From positions 954,780 to 1,018,779 of the forward strand of contig JXTC01000001.1 in assembly GCA_002914845.1 (NCBI GenBank): a DNA stretch of 64,000 nt. The letters run 5' to 3'. A program made the position numbers and the translations under genes. The stretch comes from Trema orientale. Its lineage: Eukaryota; Streptophyta; Magnoliopsida; Rosales; Cannabaceae. Under the pieces are notes generated by a model, which searched no databases, was not told the origin of the DNA, and saw only the letters and a list, made by a program, of their open reading frames with translations. Positions 38,784 to 50,700 of the stretch are shown here, in pieces. How positions within the stretch are numbered: position 1 is the first letter of the stretch; the number at the start of each line of letters is the position of its first letter.

Positions 38784-39292
38784 TAGAGGTGGCAAAATGG
38801 GCCGGCCGGATCGGCCTGGCCCGACCCATGACGGGCTTAAGGGGGTGACCGGTCGGGTCGGCCTGTCCAAAAATGCGGGCCGAGCCGGGCTTTTGAAGGG
38901 CCAAAACGGGCCGGCCGGCCCGGCCCGTCCTCGGCCCAAATTTTAAAAAAATTTAAAAATAAGTTTATTATTTGTATAATTAGTTAAAATTATTAGAAAT
39001 TTAAAAATAAAATTTATAAATAATATGTTATGGTTTTTTCATATTTGATAAAAATTTATAAATAATTAAATAAGCTAAAAGTATATAAATTGATAAAAAA
39101 AAAATTTTAAAAAAAATCTTAAGAAAATTGTTTAGAATTAGATTGAAATTTGAAAGTGTGAAAAACAAAGTGAGTGAATGTGTATTTATAAATATTAGAA
39201 AAAATTTTATATTTAAATTCATTTAAAAAAATTTTAAAAAAATTTAAAAAATATATATTTTGACCGGCCGCGTGCCCGTTTTGCCACCTCTA
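38784..39292. mobile_element. Non-autonomous hAT element, 509 bp
   Basis: The terminal inverted repeats TAGAGGTGGCAAAATGGGC and (inward from the right) TAGAGGTGGCAAAACGGGC differ at one base. An exact 8-bp duplication TGCCCAAA lies at 38776-38783 and 39293-39300. The left 150 bp is very GC-rich, with repeated GGCCGG/CGGGCC motifs, whereas the rest is AT-rich and has no coding capacity. It is a hAT-derived MITE. Confidence 0.88.
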
Positions 39293-39750
39293 TGCCCAAA
39301 TGTGAATGGAAGTGGAAGTATTGAAATATGTGCTGTTTTCTAGTGGTTGGCTGCTTAGCTGTCTGTAGTCTCTTAGTCTCTCTCTCTCTTTTATAAAGTC
39401 CATTTTATTTATTCATTTATTTAGACTAGAAACTAACATAATAGTGGACCCATATGTATACTATATTTCTATTTGCATTTATACACTTACAAGTCTAGTT
39501 GGTTACCTTACCTCATATTGTTTTAATATATAGTTTGGTCCACTCTTTGCTGCTTTTAATTATGTTGGCCAAACTAGGTCCACCTTCTCAACCATCACCC
39601 ACCTTTTTCTCCCTCCTTTTGAAGAATAATATTAATCTCTTTCATTTTATATTGCCCCCATACATGTATCATCATATCTAAATTTTTGGTCATCTTTGAA
39701 AATTGAAACCAAATAAGTTGGATAAGATTAGCTTTGGCTTGTGAATTAAT

Positions 39751-39989
39751 ATGGTGGCAATGGATGAGAAACGACAATCTAAGCCGTCCTCATNNNNNNN
39801 NNNNNNNGCCGGGTAGAGCTGAAGGAGGAGGAGGAGGAGGAGAAAGATCAGGAAAGAGAGAAGATGAAGAAGTGCCTCAAGAGAAGGCTAAAACAACGAA
39901 AGTAGTCAAATCATATCCCACTTTCTTGGGGAGGCACAGGATGAGTGCAGCTATATCTCATCTCAATAACCAAATCAACATAATTGAGG

Positions 39990-40032
<43 letters not shown>

Positions 40033-41216
40033 CATTCTGTTTGTTTTGAGTAGATATAAAATGGGTTACTTCCCATTTTTTTTATTTGTTACGAAAAATT
40101 TTCATTTAAATTTCAAATTATTTAAGGTCTATTTTTGTAGAATTTAAATTAACAGAGAGATTTTGATGCAGGAAGAGCTGAACGAACTAGAGACAGTAGG
40201 TCAATCCTCTATTGTATGCAAAGAGTAAGCAATTAAGACTATATAGTAATCTCTTAATTTTCATATTCATTCTTATATCAAATAGTTATTGAAGACTCAA
40301 ATTCTATACCTTCATCGTTCTCACTTGGGCTTTTAATAATATACATTTTTTTAACACAGACTCGTTTCAAGCCTCGAAACCATTCCAGATCCGTTGCTTC
40401 CCACGTAAGAGATAAATTCTCATCATTATTATTATTGCTCTTTACTTTTTTTATAAAAAACTATTATTAATATACCCTTGTTGTGTGTTTGGTACTAAAA
40501 TTGTCCTATGAGTTGTGCTAAGATACTTTGCCCCTCGTGAGTCTCAATTTTAGGCCAATCAACGATAAGAGATACTAGAATTTGAGTCTGCTTTTTCTAA
40601 ATCCATGTGAATCTCAAATTTTATACATTTGCAACTACTTGTTTCCAGTATCAACTCATACCAATTAAGAGCAAAAACAACACTGAATCTTAGCTCACAT
40701 TCATTTAAAATTGTTACTTACCAGAACAGAATATTAATGATAATAACGGCGCAGGTGATGGTAAGTTAGAACTGTCTTATGATAGCGTATGCCCTAATTA
40801 GTTCCATTTTGAGATTGCTTTTTCGGTCTATGATTCATACTCCTAGTATTTAGTAAACAGAAAATATGATTATTCCATAGTCTGCTTCTTTATTAAAATA
40901 AAAAAAAAATGAAAAAAAAACCTTTTGGAATCATATTATTTGGTAACAAATTTTAAAAATAATTCCCACATGAACTGAACAATTTTAAAAGCACAACAAA
41001 CCAAATTAGCCCTTGGCGTAATGGATTTTCCTTTATAACCTTATATATATATATATATACACACACATTTTTGGAGGAAACTCGCAAAAACTTTCTATTA
41101 ATTACAAAATGTTACATGGTTTTTGACACAACAGAACTGAAGGTCCGGCAGACGACAGCTGGGACCGGTGGTTCAGAGGAGCCCATAACTCCCGAGGCCA
41201 TAAACGCTGGATTTGA
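39751..41216 (+). CDS. Heterotrimeric G-protein gamma subunit, type B-like
   Basis: This plant G-gamma subunit pairs with G-beta at the plasma membrane in G-protein signalling. Exons are 39751-39988 (interrupted by 14 Ns), 40172-40224, 40360-40404 and 41135-41216. Family features are GRHRMSAAISHLNNQINIIE followed by EELNELETVG (the coiled coil that contacts G-beta), then PDPLLP and SWDRWFRG. The protein ends GHKRWI with no C-terminal CaaX cysteine, as in type B subunits such as rice RGG2, so membrane attachment by prenylation is not expected. The N-terminus has a poly-Gly/Glu stretch. The likely start is MVAMDEKRQSK at 39751. With 14 Ns the two sides of the gap are out of frame, so the true gap length should leave remainder 1 when divided by 3. 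An upstream ATG at 39734 in another frame would fit 14 but gives an unconvincing sequence. Confidence 0.85.
39794..39807. other. Assembly gap, 14 Ns
   Basis: Fourteen undetermined bases inside the first exon of the G-gamma gene, next to a GGA-rich stretch that may have hindered assembly. Confidence 0.95.
39992..40031. repeat. (ATT)n microsatellite
   Basis: About 13 ATT units lie just inside intron 1 of the G-gamma gene, three bases after the donor. Confidence 0.9.
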
Positions 41217-43175
41217 GGACGCACAAGTTGGCTGCCATTTGTTCCATTTGAGTGGGCAAAGGCCAGATGACTGAAGTTCAGTCTCCATAGTTTCTATTTA
41301 CTTATTTAAACTTATTTTTGCATAACCATGTCTCGATTCAAGGATGCATACGCCGAATGTATTAGTCAACAAAGAAGCAAGTCGTGATATCCTTTACTGC
41401 TATTTAAAGGTTGTGTTTACACATCCATTGGCTAATGTACTTGAAATACCTCATCATCTCTCTTCCAGTCTCTGCAGCGTGTGTGTGTATATACACATAT
41501 ATGCTATGATACGAACAGAGAATGATTTGGGCTCGTTCCGTAGAGGCATCACAAAATTGGTGCTTATATTCCACTATATTTTATATGGCGCGTTAATCAT
41601 TCGAACATTGATGTTTATTCTCAATCTTAATTCTTGATACTACAAGAGACAGAGACTAAAAGGTTCTATTTGGTGCGGTGTCATAAGTTATTAACACCAC
41701 TACAGTCTATATATTAATCGCTAGAACAATACCGTTCATGACCACTCCACTCTTAACACCACAACAAGAGACGAGGAGGTAGCTCCCTCACCACACGTGG
41801 GTCACCACGCCACATCAATTTCTGATCAACTGCAGAATAGAGAAGAAAATGGTACATATACATAATCTCAACTCACCTGATGACGACCGCTTAAAATAAG
41901 GGAGACCTGTTCATATGATACATGTACATTAATCACATAAAACTATCGGCTAAGAAACTCTAATCAGTCATGTCAAGTTTGTCTAAAGTTGCTCGCTCGG
42001 TGAGCCGAGACTTAAAATTGGCAAGGCAAAAAGGAAGCCGCGACAAACACCTATAACAAATCAACAATAAAACGACACACACAAAGAGTAGAACCAGGAG
42101 ACACCAACAAAATCTCATTTCTCCTCCCGTGCCACAAGCCAAGCAACGTAGTCATGTCACATTAATCACGTTTCGGTCTCCCATATAAGAACAAGTTGGT
42201 CCACAATCTAATAGTAAGACAGCCTTGTGAAATTCAGGAAGCTCAAAAATACATGGCCGGACAAACCGGTTCTACCGCTTCTGCTCGTGACAAAAGAAAT
42301 GATCAACAGTTCAAACTGTGGAAAACAGGATGAGACAGACGTTAATGCAATCAGGCACACATATATGTAAATAGTGTACACGGAGCAGTAAACCCTTAAC
42401 AAATAGGACAATCTATGAGGAGTTGCATACAATGGTTCAAGAAGAAGCAGTCAAAGATGTACCAAGATTCACCACTAGAAAATATGAAAACATTACATTT
42501 CATCTCAACATAAAGCAAAAATGTCTACTAAATGTCAGTAACTACACTTTAACGCCAAAGGAACTACCAGAGCAAGTCATCACTGTTTAAAGTTTCACTT
42601 AAAAACTGCATCTGCTTAAACTAGTAAACATTGCTTCACAATTTTACCTTCCACCCCCACACCCCCCACAACCTTCCACCCCCACACCCCCACAAAAAGA
42701 CAATCTAATAGAGTAACAGTACATATTTCAAGCTACCCCACACATGCTCGCAGAGCTCAAGACTCAACAGAGAAATATCATAAATCAGAAGCCCAAGACA
42801 CTAAAGTGCCCAAGACATGGTGACAAACTGGATAGTTCATAAGTATTTGGACTTGAGAGCCAAGACCAGTAGAATAGCATGTCAGATCACCGATTGACTC
42901 GAAACGTTGAGCAATTAGGAGGTAAGCCAACTGGATTTTAAATTCTAACGAATATAAAAACCATATACTACTATAAACATGAAGAATGATCAAACTAACA
43001 CTTACAACAACAGGAGAGAGAGTGGGGGAAGACGTTTGAAAATGGAATAAAAAAGAATAATAATAACATACCTTGATATACAGGTCACCAAAATGCAGCT
43101 TCACGATCAAAGATTCAATACAAAATTTACAAAATCCTGGATATTACACACAGATATTAACTAGTATGCTTCTTC
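41217..43175. other. Convergent 3' flanks of G-gamma and UBP26
   Basis: This contains the 3'UTR of the plus-strand G-gamma gene and, on the minus strand, the UBP26 3'UTR. A strong donor (CAAG|GTATGTT at 43072) suggests a 3'UTR intron in UBP26. The G-rich tract at 42647-42693 lies here. No further gene is seen. Confidence 0.5.
42647..42693 (-). other. G-rich tract, possible G-quadruplex
   Basis: On the minus strand, the sense strand of UBP26, this reads as two copies of a GGGGGTGTGGGGGTGGAAGG-like unit with four long G runs and short loops. If the UBP26 3'UTR reaches this far the transcript could form a G-quadruplex. Confidence 0.5.
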
Positions 43176-46100
43176 CTAAACAACTTGTGATGAAGTATTT
43201 GCTGTCAAAAGTGTTCCACGAAATCCCTCCTCAGTATGTTGCACATCCATTTTTTGGTCAGATAGCTCATCTGTGAAGCCAATATCAACAATAGATCACA
43301 AATTATTTATCAAAATTTTGCAAAACATACGAACTTCAAACCACAGATTTTAGGAAAGTTGAATTTTGGTAACACAAAATGTCAAGAGCACATCAGTGTT
43401 TTAACTCAAAGACAGAGACACAAGAATAAAAGAGTACCAGCCAGTGAATATTTCATTCATCAATTGAAATGTAGAAACTAAGAACACTGACAAAAATAAA
43501 AGAGTAACAGCCAAACATTTTATTAAGTCGTGACATACTCAACAGTCAAAAGAGTACTAATCCAAAAACTAAGATAAACAAATTATTTTTTTAAACTATT
43601 TTTAACCATATATTCACTCGTTTGTAATACCTTTTTACCTTTCCTTGACAGGTATAATATATATTCGACACTTGAGTATCTTCACAAAAAGATTTAGCAT
43701 CATAATACAAGACAACTTTCAAGAGCAAAAACAACTTCTATATTATTTTATTTTTCAAATGGTCTATTCTCCTTACCTTTACTTAATAATTCATCATCAT
43801 TTTAATACCTATAAATCTTGAAACGAAAATTTAATAAGCAAAATAAATATATGAGGTATCCTTCACTAAACACATCAAGTAATACCATCTTTAACGTAAA
43901 CATACATATATATATACAGGTTGCCAATCCAATAGGTATTTTTTTTTTATACCTATGGGTAGGTATTTTTTTTAAACCGTTGGATCATCATCTAATGGTG
44001 ATCCAATGACTCTAATGAAGTGCATGAAAAGACGTGCATAATTAATGACTTTTCTCTCTCCTACCTTTTACAATAAAAAAATATATTTGTTAGATTTTCA
44101 TTGGTCAAAAAAAATACCTACCCATAGGTAAAAAAAAAAATACCTACTGGATTGGTGCCCATATATATATATATATTAATCTTTTATCTTGTATGGCACT
44201 TCTTTTAAAACATTGCATGCATTGATTGTAGAAAGTGTTTTCTTTAAAATTACCCTAGAGACATTTATCATTGTGTCCGTCACCAACCAATTTGACTTGG
44301 GAAAACCAGTATGTAATAGACAAGTCATGTTCTTTCCTGGGGGAAAAAAATGTTTTCGGACAAGTATCAGATAATCTGATAATGATTACCAGCAATATCT
44401 CGGTTCTCGTGAATCTCTGAATCAATCACCCAAAGCTTATCTCCAGGGAATATATTCATGTCCGCAAGAGTAGCACATTCTTTATCAATTGTTCGTGTAC
44501 CTTTGTGAAGTATCTGATTTTCTTTAACCACCTGCCATAAGTAAAAGTAGCTGTAAGATCACTATGAAACAAAACACGAGAAAATTTACACACGCAAGCA
44601 CGTTTTCTTTTAAAAAATAAAATAAATATATAAATCTTGCATGTAGAAGCTAGGACATGTTTGCTTATGTCTGCATACCCCAAAAGATTCCCATATCATC
44701 ATTTTTAATTGGTATACCGATGTAGAGCCAGAAACTTTTAGACTTATTTGATTCCCAGAATTTGTCTTCCTAGAGCGCTTCGAAACCCGGCGATCTGGAT
44801 CAAAATTGGTCTCAGATGCTTGTAAAATTGATTTAGGAGCTTCTTTGCCACGAACAAAATACACACATATATCCTCATTGCAATAGTTGAGTTTCTGCAT
44901 CAGCTCCAAGCTTTCTCGTTCTCCAATGCAATCCTCACATATCTATCATAATTAAATTAGTGAAGAAATATGCACACATGCTTTTATAATACCTTAGTAC
45001 ATATAACAAAACAACAGTGCAAAAACCACATTGAAGAAAGCAAAGTATCCACCAAATTGACCAGTAGATAGCTTCATACATGCACCATAAGCATAGCAGA
45101 GACATATAGGCCTATATAAACACAGACCAACTAATGAAATTTTTTAAACGAAATTAATCCCTCCAGTTGTAAACATGTACAGATGTTCTTAGCATATTAG
45201 ATCGCAATCAGCATGAGGAAGATGACGAAGGTAGATTATGCAGACATGAAGAACTAGTTCCTAAGCAACTTAAAAAAAATTCCCACCATAATCTACAAGA
45301 CCAAGAATACTTCAAAATAATTTCATTGTCAGAGTCACTAAAGCAAACAAAAACAATGCACAGTTTCATAATACCTCAGGAGAAGTCCTAATCCGGAGTT
45401 GTTTAGTCTCATTTTCATTATTCACTTCATCGTGGGAGCCCAGATCTGCTTCACATTTTGACATTTCTTCGCATGGACCATTTGAGTTACTTCCAGCCGT
45501 ACCACTAAACTCGATCCAAGCAGCTACGCCTTTCCCCTCAATGCCACCCCATTCTTCGCAGAAACATTTCCAATCATTTTCAGTAATAAAAGTTAAACCA
45601 TCCGTCTGAAGTCCCTTAAAAGGAGGATATTAATCACAGCAATAGTGAGATAATTGCATTTAAACAAAAGTAACTCAAAAGCAGAAAGTAGCTTGCTATA
45701 AACGGAAGTAATTACATTCAGCACGTCAAAGACATAAAAAGAAAGATTTTTAGCTATGCATTTAGGTTTTAAGGTAATAATAACACCAGCTGCAACTTTA
45801 CCTTTCAATTAACAGAAAATAAAAGGCAATTTCACAAGCATACATGTATATATTTGTCTCAGATACTCACAGTGGATGACTTTTGGAATATTGCATCACG
45901 TTTCCAAACAATGTCTGGTGGCCTTTCTATGAGTAGTAAATGCTGTGTGGAATTGTAAAGACATCAGTCATTAAGGAGGGAATAAAAGAAAATAAAGACA
46001 CCAAAATTACCAAATACTCAAAAGAGAAGAAGGTAGTGGGGGTATGAACAAATGCATTGAACAGTGATGCAAGGGACCGCAATAGGTCTGAACAGGCGTT

Positions 46101-47720
46101 CCCTTTATCTGGGTATTAATTCATAAAGTAAACAAAATTTGAGCCAGCAGACAAAATTTGAGCCAGTATTCCTAGCAAGCATTTATTGGAATAGTTTTAA
46201 CAGAAAAGTCTTGGAACTAGTGCATTCTTCCTGAAGTTTCATCAACTGAAATCAAGTTTGCATTAAATCCGCTATCATTTAGGCAAAGATTTCTCTAATT
46301 CTTTTAATGAAAAACAGATAACTGTAATAAATCTAAAGGAGAAATAAGTAAAATGTACAATAAATCAGGCTAGAGCACAAGGTATCCTCTCCCAAATAAA
46401 GGAAGAGGCTTCATACCCTCTGATCTAAAACAAAAAAGGCCAATTGCTACTATGAAAATCTGAATCCCCCTCCACCTCGAGGCTAGCTCAAGTGGTTGTA
46501 TGTGTGAGTGAGATGGGTTCAAGTGCCTATAAATGTATCTTATCAATATTATATATATATATACATATATGTGTGTGGATATGGTACCCCTCCAAAAACA
46601 AAACAGAAACAAACAAACAAAAACGTAAAAGGCCTCAATAACAGAGAGCCTCACAGAAGCACAATGCTTAAACGTATTCCAGAAAAGAGAAAAAACAAAC
46701 CAATTAGAATGGTCATTGCCAGGGGCAGAAAATCTCAGCAAGAAATTTGAAGTTTCCCATTTTTTTTTCCTTTTCATATTTTCAGTGTTGATTGTGTTCT
46801 TTGTTTTGTATAGATTTATGAGTGCAATCAGGGTAGTTTCCCTAACTGTTTATTTAGTTTACTTCTGTTTTCTATTAGCTGTCAGCTGTATATCTTGTAT
46901 ATCACCCGTTTATCAATTAGTGAAAGGAATTCTTGTTCTTCAAACCAGGTAAAGTTGCAGGCATGGGCTACCTTTTCGCATTTTAACAAATCAATCGTGC
47001 CATCTAAAGTTTCAGGCTTCACTGATGATGTAACATTCTTGCCACTAGCAGTAATGTAGTTTCTCCATTTTAAAAGCCATGAAGATGGTACCAAATAATA
47101 CTTGCAATCAGGAGAAAGAGGAAAGCTTTTCCCCATAGCTAGCTTCTCATGATTCTGACGCTGCTTGAGCCTCACCATTCTGCAACAAGAACGACAAAGG
47201 TCAGGAATTATGTATGCATTGCATGTCATTTCTGCATTAATGAGACATGTCAAAATGACCTTAAAGAATCTTCCATGCAAGCACTCTCAGATAATTCATC
47301 AGTACATTGGGAACATTGTCTTGAATCCAATGGAAAAGTTGAACAACCCAAGGGATCATCAGGTTTTACTGCAATAGCATCTTCATACAAAAATAGCCAA
47401 AGAGTCTCAGGAACAAGCAATCTCTTAGCTCCCACAGCTTGCTCGGGCATAAGTTCACCATGAGGACACCTGATGGAGACTGTTGGCCCTCCATCAGCCT
47501 CAGATGGGGCATCAAGTATTTTCCTTTTAAGCCACTGTTGCAACCTATAAATAAAAGGTAAATAGCATAGAAAATTGTGATTTTTGGAATGTATTATGAT
47601 TTCCCATTCTTTAGAAATTGTAGCCTGTGAGAGAACTTGTCTGAAATTAAAAGTGACAGATTTGATGACAGTGATGGAAATGATGACAGGCACATGCATT
47701 AACCCCCCTGCCACCGGGGG

Positions 47721-47773
<53 letters not shown>

Positions 47774-50700
47774 ACAACTGTCTATCTATGACCAAATTAG
47801 AGATAATAAAAAGACCTGTCAAAGAAGTGGCACTAAATCAACTAGTAGCATTGAATATCCCAGAGGGAAGAAACATATAAACTTCGCAGTCATACCATGC
47901 CTTGGAAACAAAAAATATTCCATCTTCACACCTCCCTGCAAGTACATCTTCGGCAATTTGTTTCATTAATGTTCTGCGATCCCTGTAGCTATCAGCACAA
48001 ACCAGGGTGCGGGCCCCATCAATAAGGCAATCCATGCAGTAGTCATTATTAGTCAGTTGTGGACCCCCATTATACTGGAATTGAAGCATTATAAATGTAA
48101 AATGAAATGTCATTTAAAGGTATATCATGAACAATTAACTGGGCTAAGTAACTAAAGCATTCAATGAAGAGTTAAACTAATTACAAAACCAAATACCTTG
48201 TTGTACAACTCAGTCCAAGACTTAGTTGACAATCGCTTCATGGAGCCAACCTTTGACACTGAGACTTTTCCATGTGAACATTGGATGGAAGTGTTATCAA
48301 GACCACTGCGCAGGTCATTACAATTTAAGTCAACTGGAAAAAGGTCAAGAATATATATGGCAATAATGAACATTATAATTACCAAGAAAAGCAATACAGA
48401 ATAGTGTGGAAACTGAAACATATAAGACAGAAAAAGAGATGCTGGAGGCTTATATGGCACTTCAAAAGCGGATAGGAAATTACGAATTTATGTAGTGCGA
48501 GGAAGTACATAATGACAACATGCTAGAGTTTTCTGACAGCCAGAATCTTAAGTACAGACATGGAAACTATAAAACTAAGAAGAATCATGGGACAGACGTA
48601 GCAAATTTGCATGCTTAACATAATAGTAAAATAAAAAAACAATCAAAAGCAACCATAACAAATTTTCATTAAACCAAAAAACTCTTCTTACAGGGAAGTA
48701 ATGTTGTCAGCCCACTGACGAAGCCAGTCAGCAGAAATCCAATAAAATGGTTCCTCAAGTGATTTAACAGGGGCTTCTGACAAAACTGATCGAACTTCCT
48801 GTCTTCGTTCTGAGATACGGTTCATTTCCATTTCCTTCTTTGATGTGTATTGTTCGCAAGCATCAGCATATGACGCATTCAAATTTTTTACCTCTTCACA
48901 AAGATGAGATGGTAGAGAAACTCCATCATGTAAGGAAATCATATTGCCTTCTATTTCCATATCATTAGCACCACAAACCGCAGAACTTTTTCCATTATCC
49001 TTCATAGAAGACCTGATATTATACATCAACATATATGCATCACTAGAAGAAAATATCTCTACATGACTACCAGAAGTAGGTTCATCAGATTCTTGCTGAA
49101 CAACATCCGTATGATCGCCATTGGCAACATCACTTGTTTGATCTGTACACGAGGGATTAACAACAGGCTCAGTTTTGACAGGCTTAGAAGTAGAACTTGA
49201 AGAACCTTCTCCAAATGGATGACGGCCTAAGTTTGAGACATGCTCATCATCAAACTCCCACCATTGCCCTGTATTTTCATCCTTAATATGAGCTATATAA
49301 TGGCCACTGTTAACTGCAGTTCCCTTATGAATCAGCACTGCTGAGAGATCATAGACTGACTCAATCTGAGTATGTTCAGACAGCCTATGCTGCATGTCTA
49401 ATTCTCTGGGGAAATAAAACGCAGAAGTAATTTTCTTCTTCATAGTGGTCTACTGACACAAATCAATGCAATAAAGAAAATATCAAAAGAATGTTACACC
49501 AAAGAACTTCTTTTGCAGTACAGTATAATACAATGCTACAATAAGAAAACAAATTCTACTTACATAAAATAACCCTAATTCCATAACAAGTGATTTGTAA
49601 TATGTGTCATGTATGAATAACTATCTGCTCTAATCAAATCAATAACAAGTGATTTGTAATATGTGTCATGTGTGAACACCTATCCGCTCTAGTCAAATAA
49701 TATCTGTAAGCATTAGCAACATAAACTTTTAGCTTTGTCACGTAGCAAATTATAGGAGCAAACATGGACCAAAACATCTCTTACAATACACATCAATATT
49801 AACAATGCTTAATGTAACGCACATATACCCCCTCACTCTCTCTTTCTCTGTCCCTTTGAATTTCCAATATTTAGAATTTAGTACATAAAGATACATTATA
49901 TTTTAAAATCAACTCCCTTTTTAATTAATAACCATTTTCTAACTCTTTAATGACCAACTTATTGGGCCGCTAATGAAGGTGCCTTTTCTGTGTGTTTTGA
50001 CAGTTTTTTTTTCGTTTTCTTTTAATATATCAAAAGTGCCAACTTACTTATGAAAAGGTTCCAAGTTCCAGAATGTCCATCAACTGCTCATTAGCACAAG
50101 TGACTAATAGTGCACCAACATTGATCATAGAAGCCACAGACAATGCACTTCCTGAAAACAAGTACTCAGTCCCCGGGACTATTTACATATTGCACGGGAA
50201 GTGCCTAAAAATAAAAAACTCTAGACCATCAGGACCACCATCCTGTTACTGTTCCATGCAGTGTTTAATAACTAATAATTTAATATATAATTTTGGACGA
50301 TAAAATCAAGAAAATTGCTAGTAGCATCAAAAATTGCATATATAGACTGCAGCCTCCCATTATAAAAAACTTTGACAGAATTACATATTAGAATTTAAAA
50401 AAAATATGAATTTCTTTATTGCAACATTCAGAGCAAAATATTTCATATAATAAACTATAGTGGAAATTCCCACTCAAAATTTGCTTTACAACAGCACCAT
50501 CATCTAAGACAAATTGACAATAAAAGAACAGAATATAAATACGATTCCAAAAGAAGTGACAGTACCTTTGGAACAAACACGCAACGCTTGAGCTGGAAAT
50601 TAAGTACATGTGGAAGCGTTCGCAGCTTGATGCTGCGAGTAGCATTAACTCTTGTTTTACAAGACTCACAGTAATATTGGTTATCCCCTTGAAGCTCTTC

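Noticed and set aside
42778-43110. A separate 110-aa minus-strand gene
   Set aside because: It begins in the UBP26 3'UTR and runs through a strong splice donor into intron-like sequence, with no recognisable domain.
46484-46527. A tRNA gene
   Set aside because: Only the A-box-like and B-box-like motifs fit. No acceptor stem or anticodon arm can be folded, so a SINE is more likely.
48306-48333. An earlier start for UBP26 exon 5 at the acceptor TTTTTCCAG
   Set aside because: It gives the wrong phase after exon 4. The GCGCAG acceptor 28 bp downstream restores the family sequence ([14 protein letters not shown]).
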